Below are positions 7,835 to 15,080 of a DNA stretch of 64,000 bases, piece after piece (positions within the stretch are counted from its first letter, which is position 1; each line of letters begins with the position of its first letter). Under the pieces are notes generated by a model, which saw only the letters and a list, made by a program, of their open reading frames with translations, searched no databases and was not told the DNA's origin. Source of the DNA: Bacillota bacterium (GTDB lineage Bacteria; Bacillota; Clostridia; Christensenellales; Aristaeellaceae). The DNA is taken from assembly GCA_023411395.1 (NCBI GenBank), contig JAEYOV010000062.1:1-64000 (forward strand), given 5' to 3'. The translations under genes and the position numbers were made by a program.

Positions 7835-8938
7835 TTATTGCTTCTGGTCCAGCATCACATTATCCACCAGGATATCCCCTGCGTAGGCGGTGGAGGAGCC
7901 GGCAATGCCCACCGTTATGCTTTGCGCCGTGAAATCATAATCGGGCCGGAACGCGACCTCGTACAAAAGCGTGGTGGTGCCATCCCCATTCTCGGTAGCG
8001 GCGGCGGGGCCGCTGTTGTTCAGCGCCTTGTAGCCACCGTCCGCCAGGATGGCGGTGGGCTGGACCTTGAACACGCCGCCGCCAGCGGTGAAGGCAGCCG
8101 TATCCACAGTAAGCTTCAGGGAGAAGAGGTTGTACCCCAAAAGGCTCAGGCCGTCCACGGGCACGTTCAGCTTGATTTCCGACCAATCCTTGGCCGCATC
8201 GAAGGCAAGGCCGGAAATGAGGAGGGCGTGGCGGACCGCGTCGTAGGAAATGTTGTCCGCGGTAAACCCGTCGGCGTACTCCCAGGAGCCTTCCACCGTC
8301 CAGGGCCCGATGCCGGCAGCTTCGTCCTCAAAGTCCCACAGTTTTGCTTCCACCGGGGGAAGCTTTGCCGCGACGGCGGGAACGGCGGTCAGTTTGATGT
8401 CCTCAAAGTAGATGTCTCCAGAAAAATCCGTAGCCGCGCCGGCCGCTACCAGGATCAACTGGCTGTGGATGGCGGAACCGAAAAAGTGCTGCGTCACCGT
8501 TGCCGCGGCCCCCTTGGGATCCATGGTAATCTCGGTGAGCTCCGCATCGGGCACCTGGCTCCAGGACGGGGTGTTCATGCAAGTCTGCATCTTCACGCTG
8601 CCGGTTGTCCCAGTGCCGTCCTTGGGCACAAAGTACACTTTGTAGGAGATGGATTCCATCTTGCTGAAATTGGTGGCGCCGATGGTACGCAGCACCGCCG
8701 CGTCGCACCACCAGCTTTCCTTGTCGAAGGTGGCGGAAAGGCATAGCGCTTGGTTGCCGGTGATGGGGTTTTGGGCAACCTTCACGGAAGTGTCCTTGGC
8801 GGCCTTGCCGTAGGACACCGTCACATCCTCCCACCCCTCCACCGAGACGGGCCCGGCCTGCATGGCCAGGGCGGAAACCATAGGCAGCGCCAGCATCAAG
8901 GCCAGCAGGAAAGAGAACAACCCTTTGAGCTTCTTCAC
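7835..8938 (-). CDS. Secreted stand-alone carbohydrate-binding protein (two modules, no catalytic domain)
   Basis: This 367-residue protein has a signal peptide (MKKLKGLFSFLLALML, cleavage after about residue 25) and two beta-sandwich modules that align along their whole length with residues 26-365 of the neighbouring GH26 enzyme. Shared stretches include ESWWCDA versus DSWWCDA, GDIYFE and AGSSTAY. No glycoside hydrolase domain follows. The protein most likely binds mannan at or near the cell surface, or primes substrate for the enzyme, and arose by duplication of the GH26 N-terminal half. The start is a GTG at 8938 with AAAAAGGAGG just upstream. It lies between the permease and mannanase genes, all on the minus strand. 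Confidence 0.8.
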   Translation of the reverse strand: MKKLKGLFSFLLALMLALPMVSALAMQAGPVSVEGWEDVTVSYGKAAKDTSVKVAQNPITGNQALCLSATFDKESWWCDAAVLRTIGATNFSKMESISYKVYFVPKDGTGTTGSVKMQTCMNTPSWSQVPDAELTEITMDPKGAAATVTQHFFGSAIHSQLILVAAGAATDFSGDIYFEDIKLTAVPAVAAKLPPVEAKLWDFEDEAAGIGPWTVEGSWEYADGFTADNISYDAVRHALLISGLAFDAAKDWSEIKLNVPVDGLSLLGYNLFSLKLTVDTAAFTAGGGVFKVQPTAILADGGYKALNNSGPAAATENGDGTTTLLYEVAFRPDYDFTAQSITVGIAGSSTAYAGDILVDNVMLDQKQ

Positions 8939-8967
8939 GGTGATACCTCCTTTTTGTTCATGTGTTC

Positions 8968-8986
8968 AAAATGACGCAGTCATTTT
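8968..8986. repeat. Palindrome AAAATGAC-GCA-GTCATTTT
   Basis: An 8-bp inverted repeat around GCA lies between the permease stop and the binding-protein start. Similar palindromes occur at 29162-29183 and 33821-33848. Confidence 0.5.
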
Positions 8987-8994
8987 CTCGAATG

Positions 8995-10494
8995 TTACCC
9001 CTTGACGCCGCCCAGGGTGAGGCCATGGATGAAAAAGCGCTGCAGGAAGGGGTAGACCATCAAAATGGGTACGGTAGCCACCATGGTCATGGCCGCCCGG
9101 GTGGCCTGGGGGGTCACCGTCTTGGTGCCGGCGCCCATGGCCCCGGCCATATAGGCCGCCGTCTCGCTCTTGGCGGTCTGCGTTGATTGCAGCACCTTTT
9201 GCAGTTCGAACTGCAACGTGGACAGCGATTGGACGGACCTGTTATACAGGTTCACATCGAACCAGCTATTCCATTGGCCCACGGCGACGAACAGCACAAT
9301 GGTTGCGATCACGGGCAGCGACAGCGGGAACACGATGCCAAAGAGGATACGGTATTCGCTGGCCCCGTCGATGCGGGCCGACTCGATGAAGGAATCGGGG
9401 ATGGAGGAGGTGATGAAGGAACGGATGATCATGATATTCCAGGCGGATACAAGCCCCGGCACGATGTATACCCAAAAGGTGCCCGTAAGGCCCATGGAAC
9501 GCATCAGCAGGTAGTAGGGGATGAGGCCCCCGCCAAAGTACATGGTCATCACCAATATGCGGCCGATAAGCAGCCTGAGCACATATTCCTTGCGGCTCAG
9601 CGCATACGACACGCACAGGCAGGAAAAAAGGCATGTCACAGAGCCTACAATGGTGCGCAGGACAGAAATGACTGTGGCCTGAATGATGGCGGCATCCTTG
9701 AAGATCTTCTCGTAATTGTAGGTGGTGAAAATGCGGGGCAGAAGCGTGATGCCCCCGGCCACGGAGTCCTGGGCGTCGTTGAAGGAAAGGGCAACGATGT
9801 TCAGGAAGGGGTATACCGTAACCACCACCAGGAAGGTGAGGGCAACGAACACCGCCGTGTCAAAAAATCGAGTGGCAAAGGAAGGCGGATTGAGCATATC
9901 CCGTTCCAGGCGCTTGCGGCGGGGCCAATCCTCAAAAGACTGCCATACAAGAACGCCCCCCGCCAGCACCGGCAGGGACGCCTGGATATAGGATACAGGC
10001 AAAGCATGGATCGTGCCGATGTATCGGAAGCTCAATATTCCGGAGCAAACGCCGAAGAATGCCGCGACAAATGCCGGGCACTTTTTGATAACGGCCAGCA
10101 GCGCCATCAAAAACAGGCATACAATCCCCAGAATGAAGGACACATTCCCCCGGCTCACCACCGCCTGGGTGCGCTCCACATAGATTTTTTTATCACCGGG
10201 CTTGGGTGTCGGCGTAGGGGTGAACATTTCGTTTCTCGTATCCACCGTCACGCCAAAAGCGTTTTCCATGCCTGTGAATATCCTGCCCCGCACCACCTGT
10301 TCATGAACGGGCAAAAACAGCGGCGCTTCCACTCCCTCCCACAGCGTCATCTGGGACGCCGGCTTGGGCGTTGTGCCGGGAGCATACATGTACCTGTTGC
10401 GGATGTAGTAATCATCCGTATATCCGCCATAGGGCAGGAACAAAAGCACGAAGGACAGGGCGCACAGGAAGACCGCGGCCAGACGCCTAACCAT
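8995..10494 (-). CDS. Carbohydrate ABC transporter permease (YtcP type) with N-terminal extension
   Basis: The C-terminal 290 residues form a binding-protein-dependent permease. The EAA-type cytoplasmic loop is visible as ESARIDGASEYRILFGIVFP, and the C-terminus HGLTLGGVKG is typical of YtcP-like sugar permeases. Such permeases usually have about 290-300 residues, whereas this one has 499. The extra 205 N-terminal residues hold an initial membrane segment, an extracytoplasmic stretch with Thr-Pro repeats (TPTPTPKP) and about three more hydrophobic segments. It pairs with the permease just upstream, 15 nt away, and with the binding protein. No ATPase gene is present, so a shared MsmK-type ATPase encoded elsewhere is likely. 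Confidence 0.88.
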   Translation of the reverse strand: MVRRLAAVFLCALSFVLLFLPYGGYTDDYYIRNRYMYAPGTTPKPASQMTLWEGVEAPLFLPVHEQVVRGRIFTGMENAFGVTVDTRNEMFTPTPTPKPGDKKIYVERTQAVVSRGNVSFILGIVCLFLMALLAVIKKCPAFVAAFFGVCSGILSFRYIGTIHALPVSYIQASLPVLAGGVLVWQSFEDWPRRKRLERDMLNPPSFATRFFDTAVFVALTFLVVVTVYPFLNIVALSFNDAQDSVAGGITLLPRIFTTYNYEKIFKDAAIIQATVISVLRTIVGSVTCLFSCLCVSYALSRKEYVLRLLIGRILVMTMYFGGGLIPYYLLMRSMGLTGTFWVYIVPGLVSAWNIMIIRSFITSSIPDSFIESARIDGASEYRILFGIVFPLSLPVIATIVLFVAVGQWNSWFDVNLYNRSVQSLSTLQFELQKVLQSTQTAKSETAAYMAGAMGAGTKTVTPQATRAAMTMVATVPILMVYPFLQRFFIHGLTLGGVKG

Positions 10495-10509
10495 TTTATC
10501 CCTCCTCCC

Positions 10510-12039
10510 CTAAAACAGGCGTTCGCCGTCGATGGCGGCGGATAAGCGGTTGGCGGAGAACACCAGGATGAAGGCAACCAGGGAATTCATGATCCCGGCT
10601 GCCGTACCCTGGGGGATGCTCTTTTTCAGGTCGCTGCCCTTCACATCACCCCAGACCAGATTGTAGATGAAGGTGTCCAATGTCTGGGAAAAATCATAGG
10701 TCACTGTGCGCTGCAAAAGCAATATCTGCTCAAAGCCCGCGGACAGCAGCGAACCCAGCGACAGAATCAGCAAAATTTTAATGGTGGGCATGATGGATGG
10801 GATGGAAATGTGAATGATGCGCTTGAACCGTCCAGCACCCTCGATGGCGGCGGCCTCATACAAACCATGGTCCACGCCAGTGAGCGCCGCCAGGTAGATG
10901 ATGGCGCCCCAGCCCACCTCCTTCCACAGCTCCGCCAGCGCAACGATCACATAGAAGGTGGCGTTGTTCTCCAGCAATACGGATTTGTTGCTTCCGCCCC
11001 GCAAAGTCATCAGAAGCCTTCCCAATACCCCCTCCGACGGGGAAAGGATGTTGATCACCAGCGTGGCCGCCACCACCCAGGACACAAAGTGGGGCAGGTA
11101 GCTGATGGTCTGCACGCCGCGCTTGAACCACTTGACGCGCACTTCGTTCAGGATCAGCGCCAGCAGTATGGTGCAAAAATAGCCCGTGACCAGCTTCAGG
11201 GAGGAGATGGCCAGGGTGTTGCGCACGGCATTGAAAAAAGCCGGCCGGGAGACTACGTTTTCAAAGTTGTTCATGCCCTGAAAAGCATTCAAATTCAGCC
11301 CAAAGGTGGTGGGGTCGGCCTGGAAAAAGGCGTAGGTCCAGCCCCACAAGGGATAATAGTTGTTCACCAGCACGAACAGCACAAAGGGCACGGAAAGCAC
11401 CAGCAATTGCCGCTGCCTTTTGAGCACCTTGAAAAGGCTGCTTTTTTGCAAAAGCAACCGCACCTCGGTCACACGCTTTTCCCGGGTGATAATGGCATCC
11501 AAAAGGCAAAACAGCGCGGCGGCCAGGGCAAGGCCCATTGCGGTATACAGCCCGAAGCGGATGGCGTTGTACAAAAAGCCGTACCTGGTGATATCCACTG
11601 TATAGCCATACTGCTGCAATATGAAAAAGAGCAGAAACAAAGCGGAAACAAGGTTCAAAAAGAAGGAGATCAAAGCCCTCAGTCTTGGAATGAGCAGCAA
11701 AATCCCGCCCAGCATGAGGCAGGCCAGGCTGAAACAAAGATAGAAGTTGAAGCGGCTGTATTCCCCCGCTTTAACATACTCCTCCAAATCCTTGACGAAG
11801 CTCTTGCGGGAGGTTCCGTACATGCCGCTGTAATCACTGCCCAGCGCGAGAGAAAACCCGCTTTGCCCGTCCACCCGCAGTCCGTCGGGGTTATGCCGCA
11901 TGCCCACGGGCGAAAGATAAGTCAGGTTCACCTTTTCCAAGGCGGGGGCCACCTTCGTCATGTCCGCAAAAGGCAGCGCAAAGGCGGCGATGGAAAATAC
12001 AATCAGGATGAGTGCGATGATCCGGCGGGTGCTGTACAT
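10510..12039 (-). CDS. Carbohydrate ABC transporter permease (LplB type) with N-terminal extension
   Basis: The C-terminal 300 residues resemble LplB-like permeases, from VPFVLFVLVNNYYPLWGW onward, with the EAA-type loop YEAAAIEGAGRFKRIIHI. About 205 residues precede this core. They include a first membrane helix, an extracytoplasmic region of roughly 90 residues and three further hydrophobic segments. Family members normally have about 300-320 residues, so the total of 509 is unusual, and the partner permease has a similar extension. The start ATG at 12039 has CGGAGGTGA upstream. It probably forms the membrane channel for mannooligosaccharide import together with the 8995-10494 product. Confidence 0.88.
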   Translation of the reverse strand: MYSTRRIIALILIVFSIAAFALPFADMTKVAPALEKVNLTYLSPVGMRHNPDGLRVDGQSGFSLALGSDYSGMYGTSRKSFVKDLEEYVKAGEYSRFNFYLCFSLACLMLGGILLLIPRLRALISFFLNLVSALFLLFFILQQYGYTVDITRYGFLYNAIRFGLYTAMGLALAAALFCLLDAIITREKRVTEVRLLLQKSSLFKVLKRQRQLLVLSVPFVLFVLVNNYYPLWGWTYAFFQADPTTFGLNLNAFQGMNNFENVVSRPAFFNAVRNTLAISSLKLVTGYFCTILLALILNEVRVKWFKRGVQTISYLPHFVSWVVAATLVINILSPSEGVLGRLLMTLRGGSNKSVLLENNATFYVIVALAELWKEVGWGAIIYLAALTGVDHGLYEAAAIEGAGRFKRIIHISIPSIMPTIKILLILSLGSLLSAGFEQILLLQRTVTYDFSQTLDTFIYNLVWGDVKGSDLKKSIPQGTAAGIMNSLVAFILVFSANRLSAAIDGERLF

Positions 12040-12157
12040 GAGTCACCTCCGAAGGAAGATCAGGGGGTGAGCCGACAAAAAAAATGATAAATCAATGAAA
12101 TCCGTCATGCAGCCGGACATGCCGCGTGCATCGCCTTGCCAGCCAACCATCGCATCC

Positions 12158-12348
12158 TGTCATTCTGAGGGCAGCGCCCGAAGAATCTTGGACTGGCGTG
12201 ATGCAGTAAAATCCTTCGGGGCTACTTACATCTGGCTCAATCGTCGCACTGCTCACTGTCGTTCGCATTGCTCGTTTCGCCAGCCTCCTCCACACCACCC
12301 ATTTCCGCCACTGGCGGGGGCGGTGTTCCGGAGCCACTCAGGATGACA
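12158..12348. repeat. 191-bp MITE-like element with 12-bp terminal inverted repeats
   Basis: The sequence is bounded by TGTCATTCTGAG and CTCAGGATGACA, which match as inverted repeats at 11 of 12 positions. The interior contains GAAGAATCTTGG and the segment 12229-12291, which recurs in reverse orientation at 29052-29115. No coding capacity is evident. It fills most of the 391-bp gap between the solute-binding protein and first permease genes. Confidence 0.65.
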
Positions 12349-12379
12349 TGCGGCCCATCTCTCCGGCTCCTTGCAATCA

Positions 12380-12407
12380 CCCCGCCCGGCCTAAAAGCCG
12401 GGCGGGG
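12380..12407 (-). other. Strong hairpin between binding-protein and permease genes
   Basis: An 11-bp perfect GC-rich stem (CCCCGCCCGGC with GCCGGGCGGGG) closes a 6-nt loop, 24 nt after the binding-protein stop. No T-run follows on either strand. It is therefore more likely an mRNA-stabilising or attenuating hairpin that lets the binding protein be made in excess of the permeases than a full terminator. Confidence 0.6.
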
Positions 12408-12430
12408 CACTTGCAGAGCAAGTTCTTTTC

Positions 12431-14155
12431 TTATTCGTTGTAATCGATCCCTGTGCTGATCAGCACCCTGCCACGGCATTGCTGGGTATAGTAGCCCTCC
12501 AGCAGCTCGTAATCGATGGCTTCATACGCATCCTTGAACTCTGCGTAGATCTGCTCAAATTCATCGTCGGATTCGGCCATGATCATCTTGAACCAGTAGG
12601 TGTTGGGCTTCAGGTCGTTTAGCTGCTGCTTAACGGCCATCAGCGTCTCGTCCGTGGGTTCGGGAATATCCCAGCCGTAGCCGTAGGGGCTGAGGAACAC
12701 ATCGCCCACGAAAGGCGCCTGGGTGAAGGACAGCACGCCCAACTCCTCGGCGATGGCCTTGTACTCGGGGCTCACGGCATCGGCCATGGAGATTTCGGTA
12801 TAGCTGAAGGTGCAGGGGCCGGACCCGTCGGAATACCACTGGGAGCCAGATAAAAGCCGCGGGAAGCTTTGAAGGAACTTCTGCCAGATGCCCGTCTTGG
12901 CCACGTAGTCGTCGGCGGTTGCATACGTCACGCCGTTTCCTGAAAGCGTGCCGCCTTTTTGCCTGGCGGTGAACTGCTCATCGGTGAGGACGATCTTGCC
13001 GTCCTCCACATTATAGTGAATGCCCTCGATGCCGTAGTTCCACAGCTTCATCACATCCTCGCGGCACAGGTCGTCAATGAACTGAACGGCGCGGTCGATG
13101 TCCTTGCAGGCGGTGGTGATGCACAAGCCCTTCATGGTGCCCGTCACGGAAAGGCCGGCATAGGTGTTGGGATAGCCTTCGCCCACCAAAGGCATCGGGA
13201 TGGGAAGCTGGTCATACTTGGCCTTGGTGGTCAGGTTCTGCATCTCGTTCCACTGCACGCGCCACAGTTCGTCATAGTAGCCCACCAGCGTGCCGGAGGA
13301 CTTTTTGGCAATGTAGTCGTCGTCGCTTTGCGAGAAGCTCTCCGGATCGATGACGCCTTCCCGGTAATACTTGTTGAGCAGCTTCGCCCACTCGTAGCGG
13401 GCGGTCATCATTTCCCGGTCATGGGCGCTATAGCCGTCCTCGGGGTCATAGTAGTAACCGCCGGTGTTGTGCATGCCCACCAGCCGGTCGCCGGCCTGCA
13501 TGACCCAGGCGAAATCAGCGAAGGGGTTCAGGGAGAAGCCGATGTAGGGCGTGCCGTCCACCGTCATGGGGTGGGCGGCCAGGAACGATTTGATGGCCTC
13601 GAAGTATTCGGTGGCATCGGTGATGATTTTGTTACCGCCGAACTTCACGGCCTCCCGGCTCATCCAGAAAGCAGCGTTGGGGTAACCTACCGCGGGGGAG
13701 GCCACAAAGGGCGAATAGCCGCCGTAGAGCGTGCCGTCATCATTGTACTGCATGGCCAGCATGTCGCCGTAGAGTTTGACCAGGTTGGGCATCTTCCCCG
13801 CCGCCACATACGGCGCCAGGTCCACCAGCACGCCGGCATCCTTGTATACGTTGTAGGCGTCGTGGGCATTGATCAGGTCGGGCAGGCTGTTACTGGCGAT
13901 CTTCAGCGTGGCCTCGGACTTTTCCTCGGTGCCTACGATGTACTCCACCTCAAGCGTCACGTCGCCCACGATCTTCTGTATTTCGGGCCAGACCTCGGTG
14001 TCGCCGGGCTGCACGGGGTTATCCGTGGAGTTCGAGTCGCCTTGGAATACCGTGAAGGTGACGGGCGTGCGGGCTTCTTCACCGGTCGCAGCGGGAATGG
14101 TCAGCAGGGTGAGCAGCATGGTCAGCGTCAGCACTGTAGCCAGAAACTTCCTCAT
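12431..14155 (-). CDS. Extracellular solute-binding protein of the mannooligosaccharide ABC importer
   Basis: This 574-residue binding protein belongs to the large class that works with LplB/YtcP permeases. The start at 14155 is chosen for its AAAAGGAGG about 8 nt upstream; an upstream in-frame ATG (14215) would put 20 charged residues before the signal peptide. The signal sequence MRKFLATVLTLTMLLTLL is followed by PAATGEEA. There is no cysteine in the first 35 residues, so no lipobox, which is odd for a Gram-positive binding protein; it may stay attached by an uncleaved helix or be released. It is the first gene of the locus, directly behind the strong promoter at 14320-14348. Mannooligosaccharide specificity is inferred from context. 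Confidence 0.88.
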   Translation of the reverse strand: MRKFLATVLTLTMLLTLLTIPAATGEEARTPVTFTVFQGDSNSTDNPVQPGDTEVWPEIQKIVGDVTLEVEYIVGTEEKSEATLKIASNSLPDLINAHDAYNVYKDAGVLVDLAPYVAAGKMPNLVKLYGDMLAMQYNDDGTLYGGYSPFVASPAVGYPNAAFWMSREAVKFGGNKIITDATEYFEAIKSFLAAHPMTVDGTPYIGFSLNPFADFAWVMQAGDRLVGMHNTGGYYYDPEDGYSAHDREMMTARYEWAKLLNKYYREGVIDPESFSQSDDDYIAKKSSGTLVGYYDELWRVQWNEMQNLTTKAKYDQLPIPMPLVGEGYPNTYAGLSVTGTMKGLCITTACKDIDRAVQFIDDLCREDVMKLWNYGIEGIHYNVEDGKIVLTDEQFTARQKGGTLSGNGVTYATADDYVAKTGIWQKFLQSFPRLLSGSQWYSDGSGPCTFSYTEISMADAVSPEYKAIAEELGVLSFTQAPFVGDVFLSPYGYGWDIPEPTDETLMAVKQQLNDLKPNTYWFKMIMAESDDEFEQIYAEFKDAYEAIDYELLEGYYTQQCRGRVLISTGIDYNE

Positions 14156-14311
14156 ATATCTTCCTCCTTTTATTTTGATGCCACCGGGATGGATACGCTC
14201 CGCAGCTCCCGCCAAAACGAAACCGTTTTAGGCCATGTGAAGACGTTCCCCTTCCTGTGGCAACAAGCTCGCGCCGCCTGCGCCGGGTTGCATTTCTACC
14301 ATTCAATTTTA

Positions 14312-14348
14312 TTAGCTAAATAATACCATTCTGTTAGCTGCCCGTCAA
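14312..14348 (-). promoter_or_regulatory. Mannan operon promoter with TTAGCTAA palindrome at the start site
   Basis: On the minus strand TTGACG (14348-14343), 17 bp and TATTAT (14325-14320) form a near-consensus sigma-A promoter. Immediately downstream, at the expected transcription start, lies the perfect palindrome TTAGCTAA (14319-14312). A second TTAGCTAA is at 14501-14508. Two copies suit a looping repressor such as the LacI protein of this locus. The 5' leader would be about 155 nt. Confidence 0.6.
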
Positions 14349-14500
14349 GCGCATATTCTTAAAATGTGAAAATGATTTTTGTTCCAGGTGTGGACTATTG
14401 ATCTTTTGTCGATTTTTGCACGTTCTTCTTATACAACTTGTCCATTGTTGCTGCTGATATGCCATTCATCAGGTCTTCTTTCGTGAAATCGTAAAAAATG

Positions 14501-14508
14501 TTAGCTAA
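14501..14508. promoter_or_regulatory. Second TTAGCTAA palindrome (candidate auxiliary operator)
   Basis: It is identical in its 8-bp core to the palindrome at 14312-14319 and is set in similar AT-rich flanks, 189 bp further upstream of the operon. The rest of the 523-bp gap between the binding-protein start and RidA shows no other gene. Confidence 0.4.
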
Positions 14509-14613
14509 ATTTATTTATTGCGTTAGGTGATAAAAATTCAGGGCAACAAGAAACCTGCCCGCTTTCCATCACCAGATGGCCGGGACAGGTTTGCATACTT
14601 ACATGATTGGAGA

Positions 14614-14650
14614 GAAAGGGATTCCAAAGGGATTTCATCCTTTTGCGGGT
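14614..14650. repeat. Dispersed AGGGATTC hairpin repeat, copy A
   Basis: The sequence AAAGGGATTCCAAAGG with an imperfect hairpin (CAAAGGGAT/ATCCTTTTG) is homologous to the elements at 42196-42257 (reverse orientation) and 54474-54541. It lies 28 bp beyond the RidA stop, where it could act as a weak transcription end. Confidence 0.5.
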
Positions 14651-14678
14651 TCTTAAGACAGCGCTCCCGACGCCTCTC

Positions 14679-15068
14679 TTACTCCGCGTTTCTCACCGCA
14701 ATGCACTCCATTTCGATGGCGGCATCCAAAGGCAGCCTGGAAACCTGAACGCAGGAGCGGGCGGGAAAATCCTTTTTGAAGGCCTCCCCATACAGGGCGT
14801 TCACAGGAGCAAAATCGTTCAAATCGGCAAGGAAGACGGTGGCCTTGACCACATGGCCAAGGTCCAATCCCAACTCCGAAAGCACGGTACGGAGGTTTTC
14901 AAACATCTGCGCCGCCTGGGGAAGAACGCCGCCTTCCTTCAGCTTGCCCGCCGCGGGATCAATACCCAGCATGCCCGACAGGTACACCGTGCCTGCCGCC
15001 TCCACGGCGGTGGAATAGGGACCGACCGCCTTGGGACCTTTCTCAGTCAGAAAATGCTTGATGGTCAT
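14679..15068 (-). CDS. RidA family enamine/imine deaminase
   Basis: This 129-residue protein belongs to the YjgF/YER057c/UK114 (RidA) family, which hydrolyses reactive 2-aminoacrylate-type imines formed by PLP enzymes. The C-terminal PARSCVQVSRLPLDAAIEME segment contains the conserved Arg that binds the substrate carboxylate and the Glu near the C-terminus. Length and the GPYSTAVEAAG N-terminal segment are typical. GGGGGAG lies 6 nt upstream of the start. It is a single cytoplasmic enzyme that acts as a homotrimer in the family. Confidence 0.92.
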   Translation of the reverse strand: MTIKHFLTEKGPKAVGPYSTAVEAAGTVYLSGMLGIDPAAGKLKEGGVLPQAAQMFENLRTVLSELGLDLGHVVKATVFLADLNDFAPVNALYGEAFKKDFPARSCVQVSRLPLDAAIEMECIAVRNAE

Positions 15069-15080
15069 ATGTTCTCCCCC

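Noticed and set aside
9187..10545. Long plus-strand open frame opposite the YtcP permease (similar ones at 10810-12087, 12959-14323, 17826-19280, 40958-42226 and 61521-63062)
   Set aside because: Their residue composition (His-, Gly-, Gln-rich) and lack of ribosome binding sites mark them as complements of GC-rich genes on the other strand.
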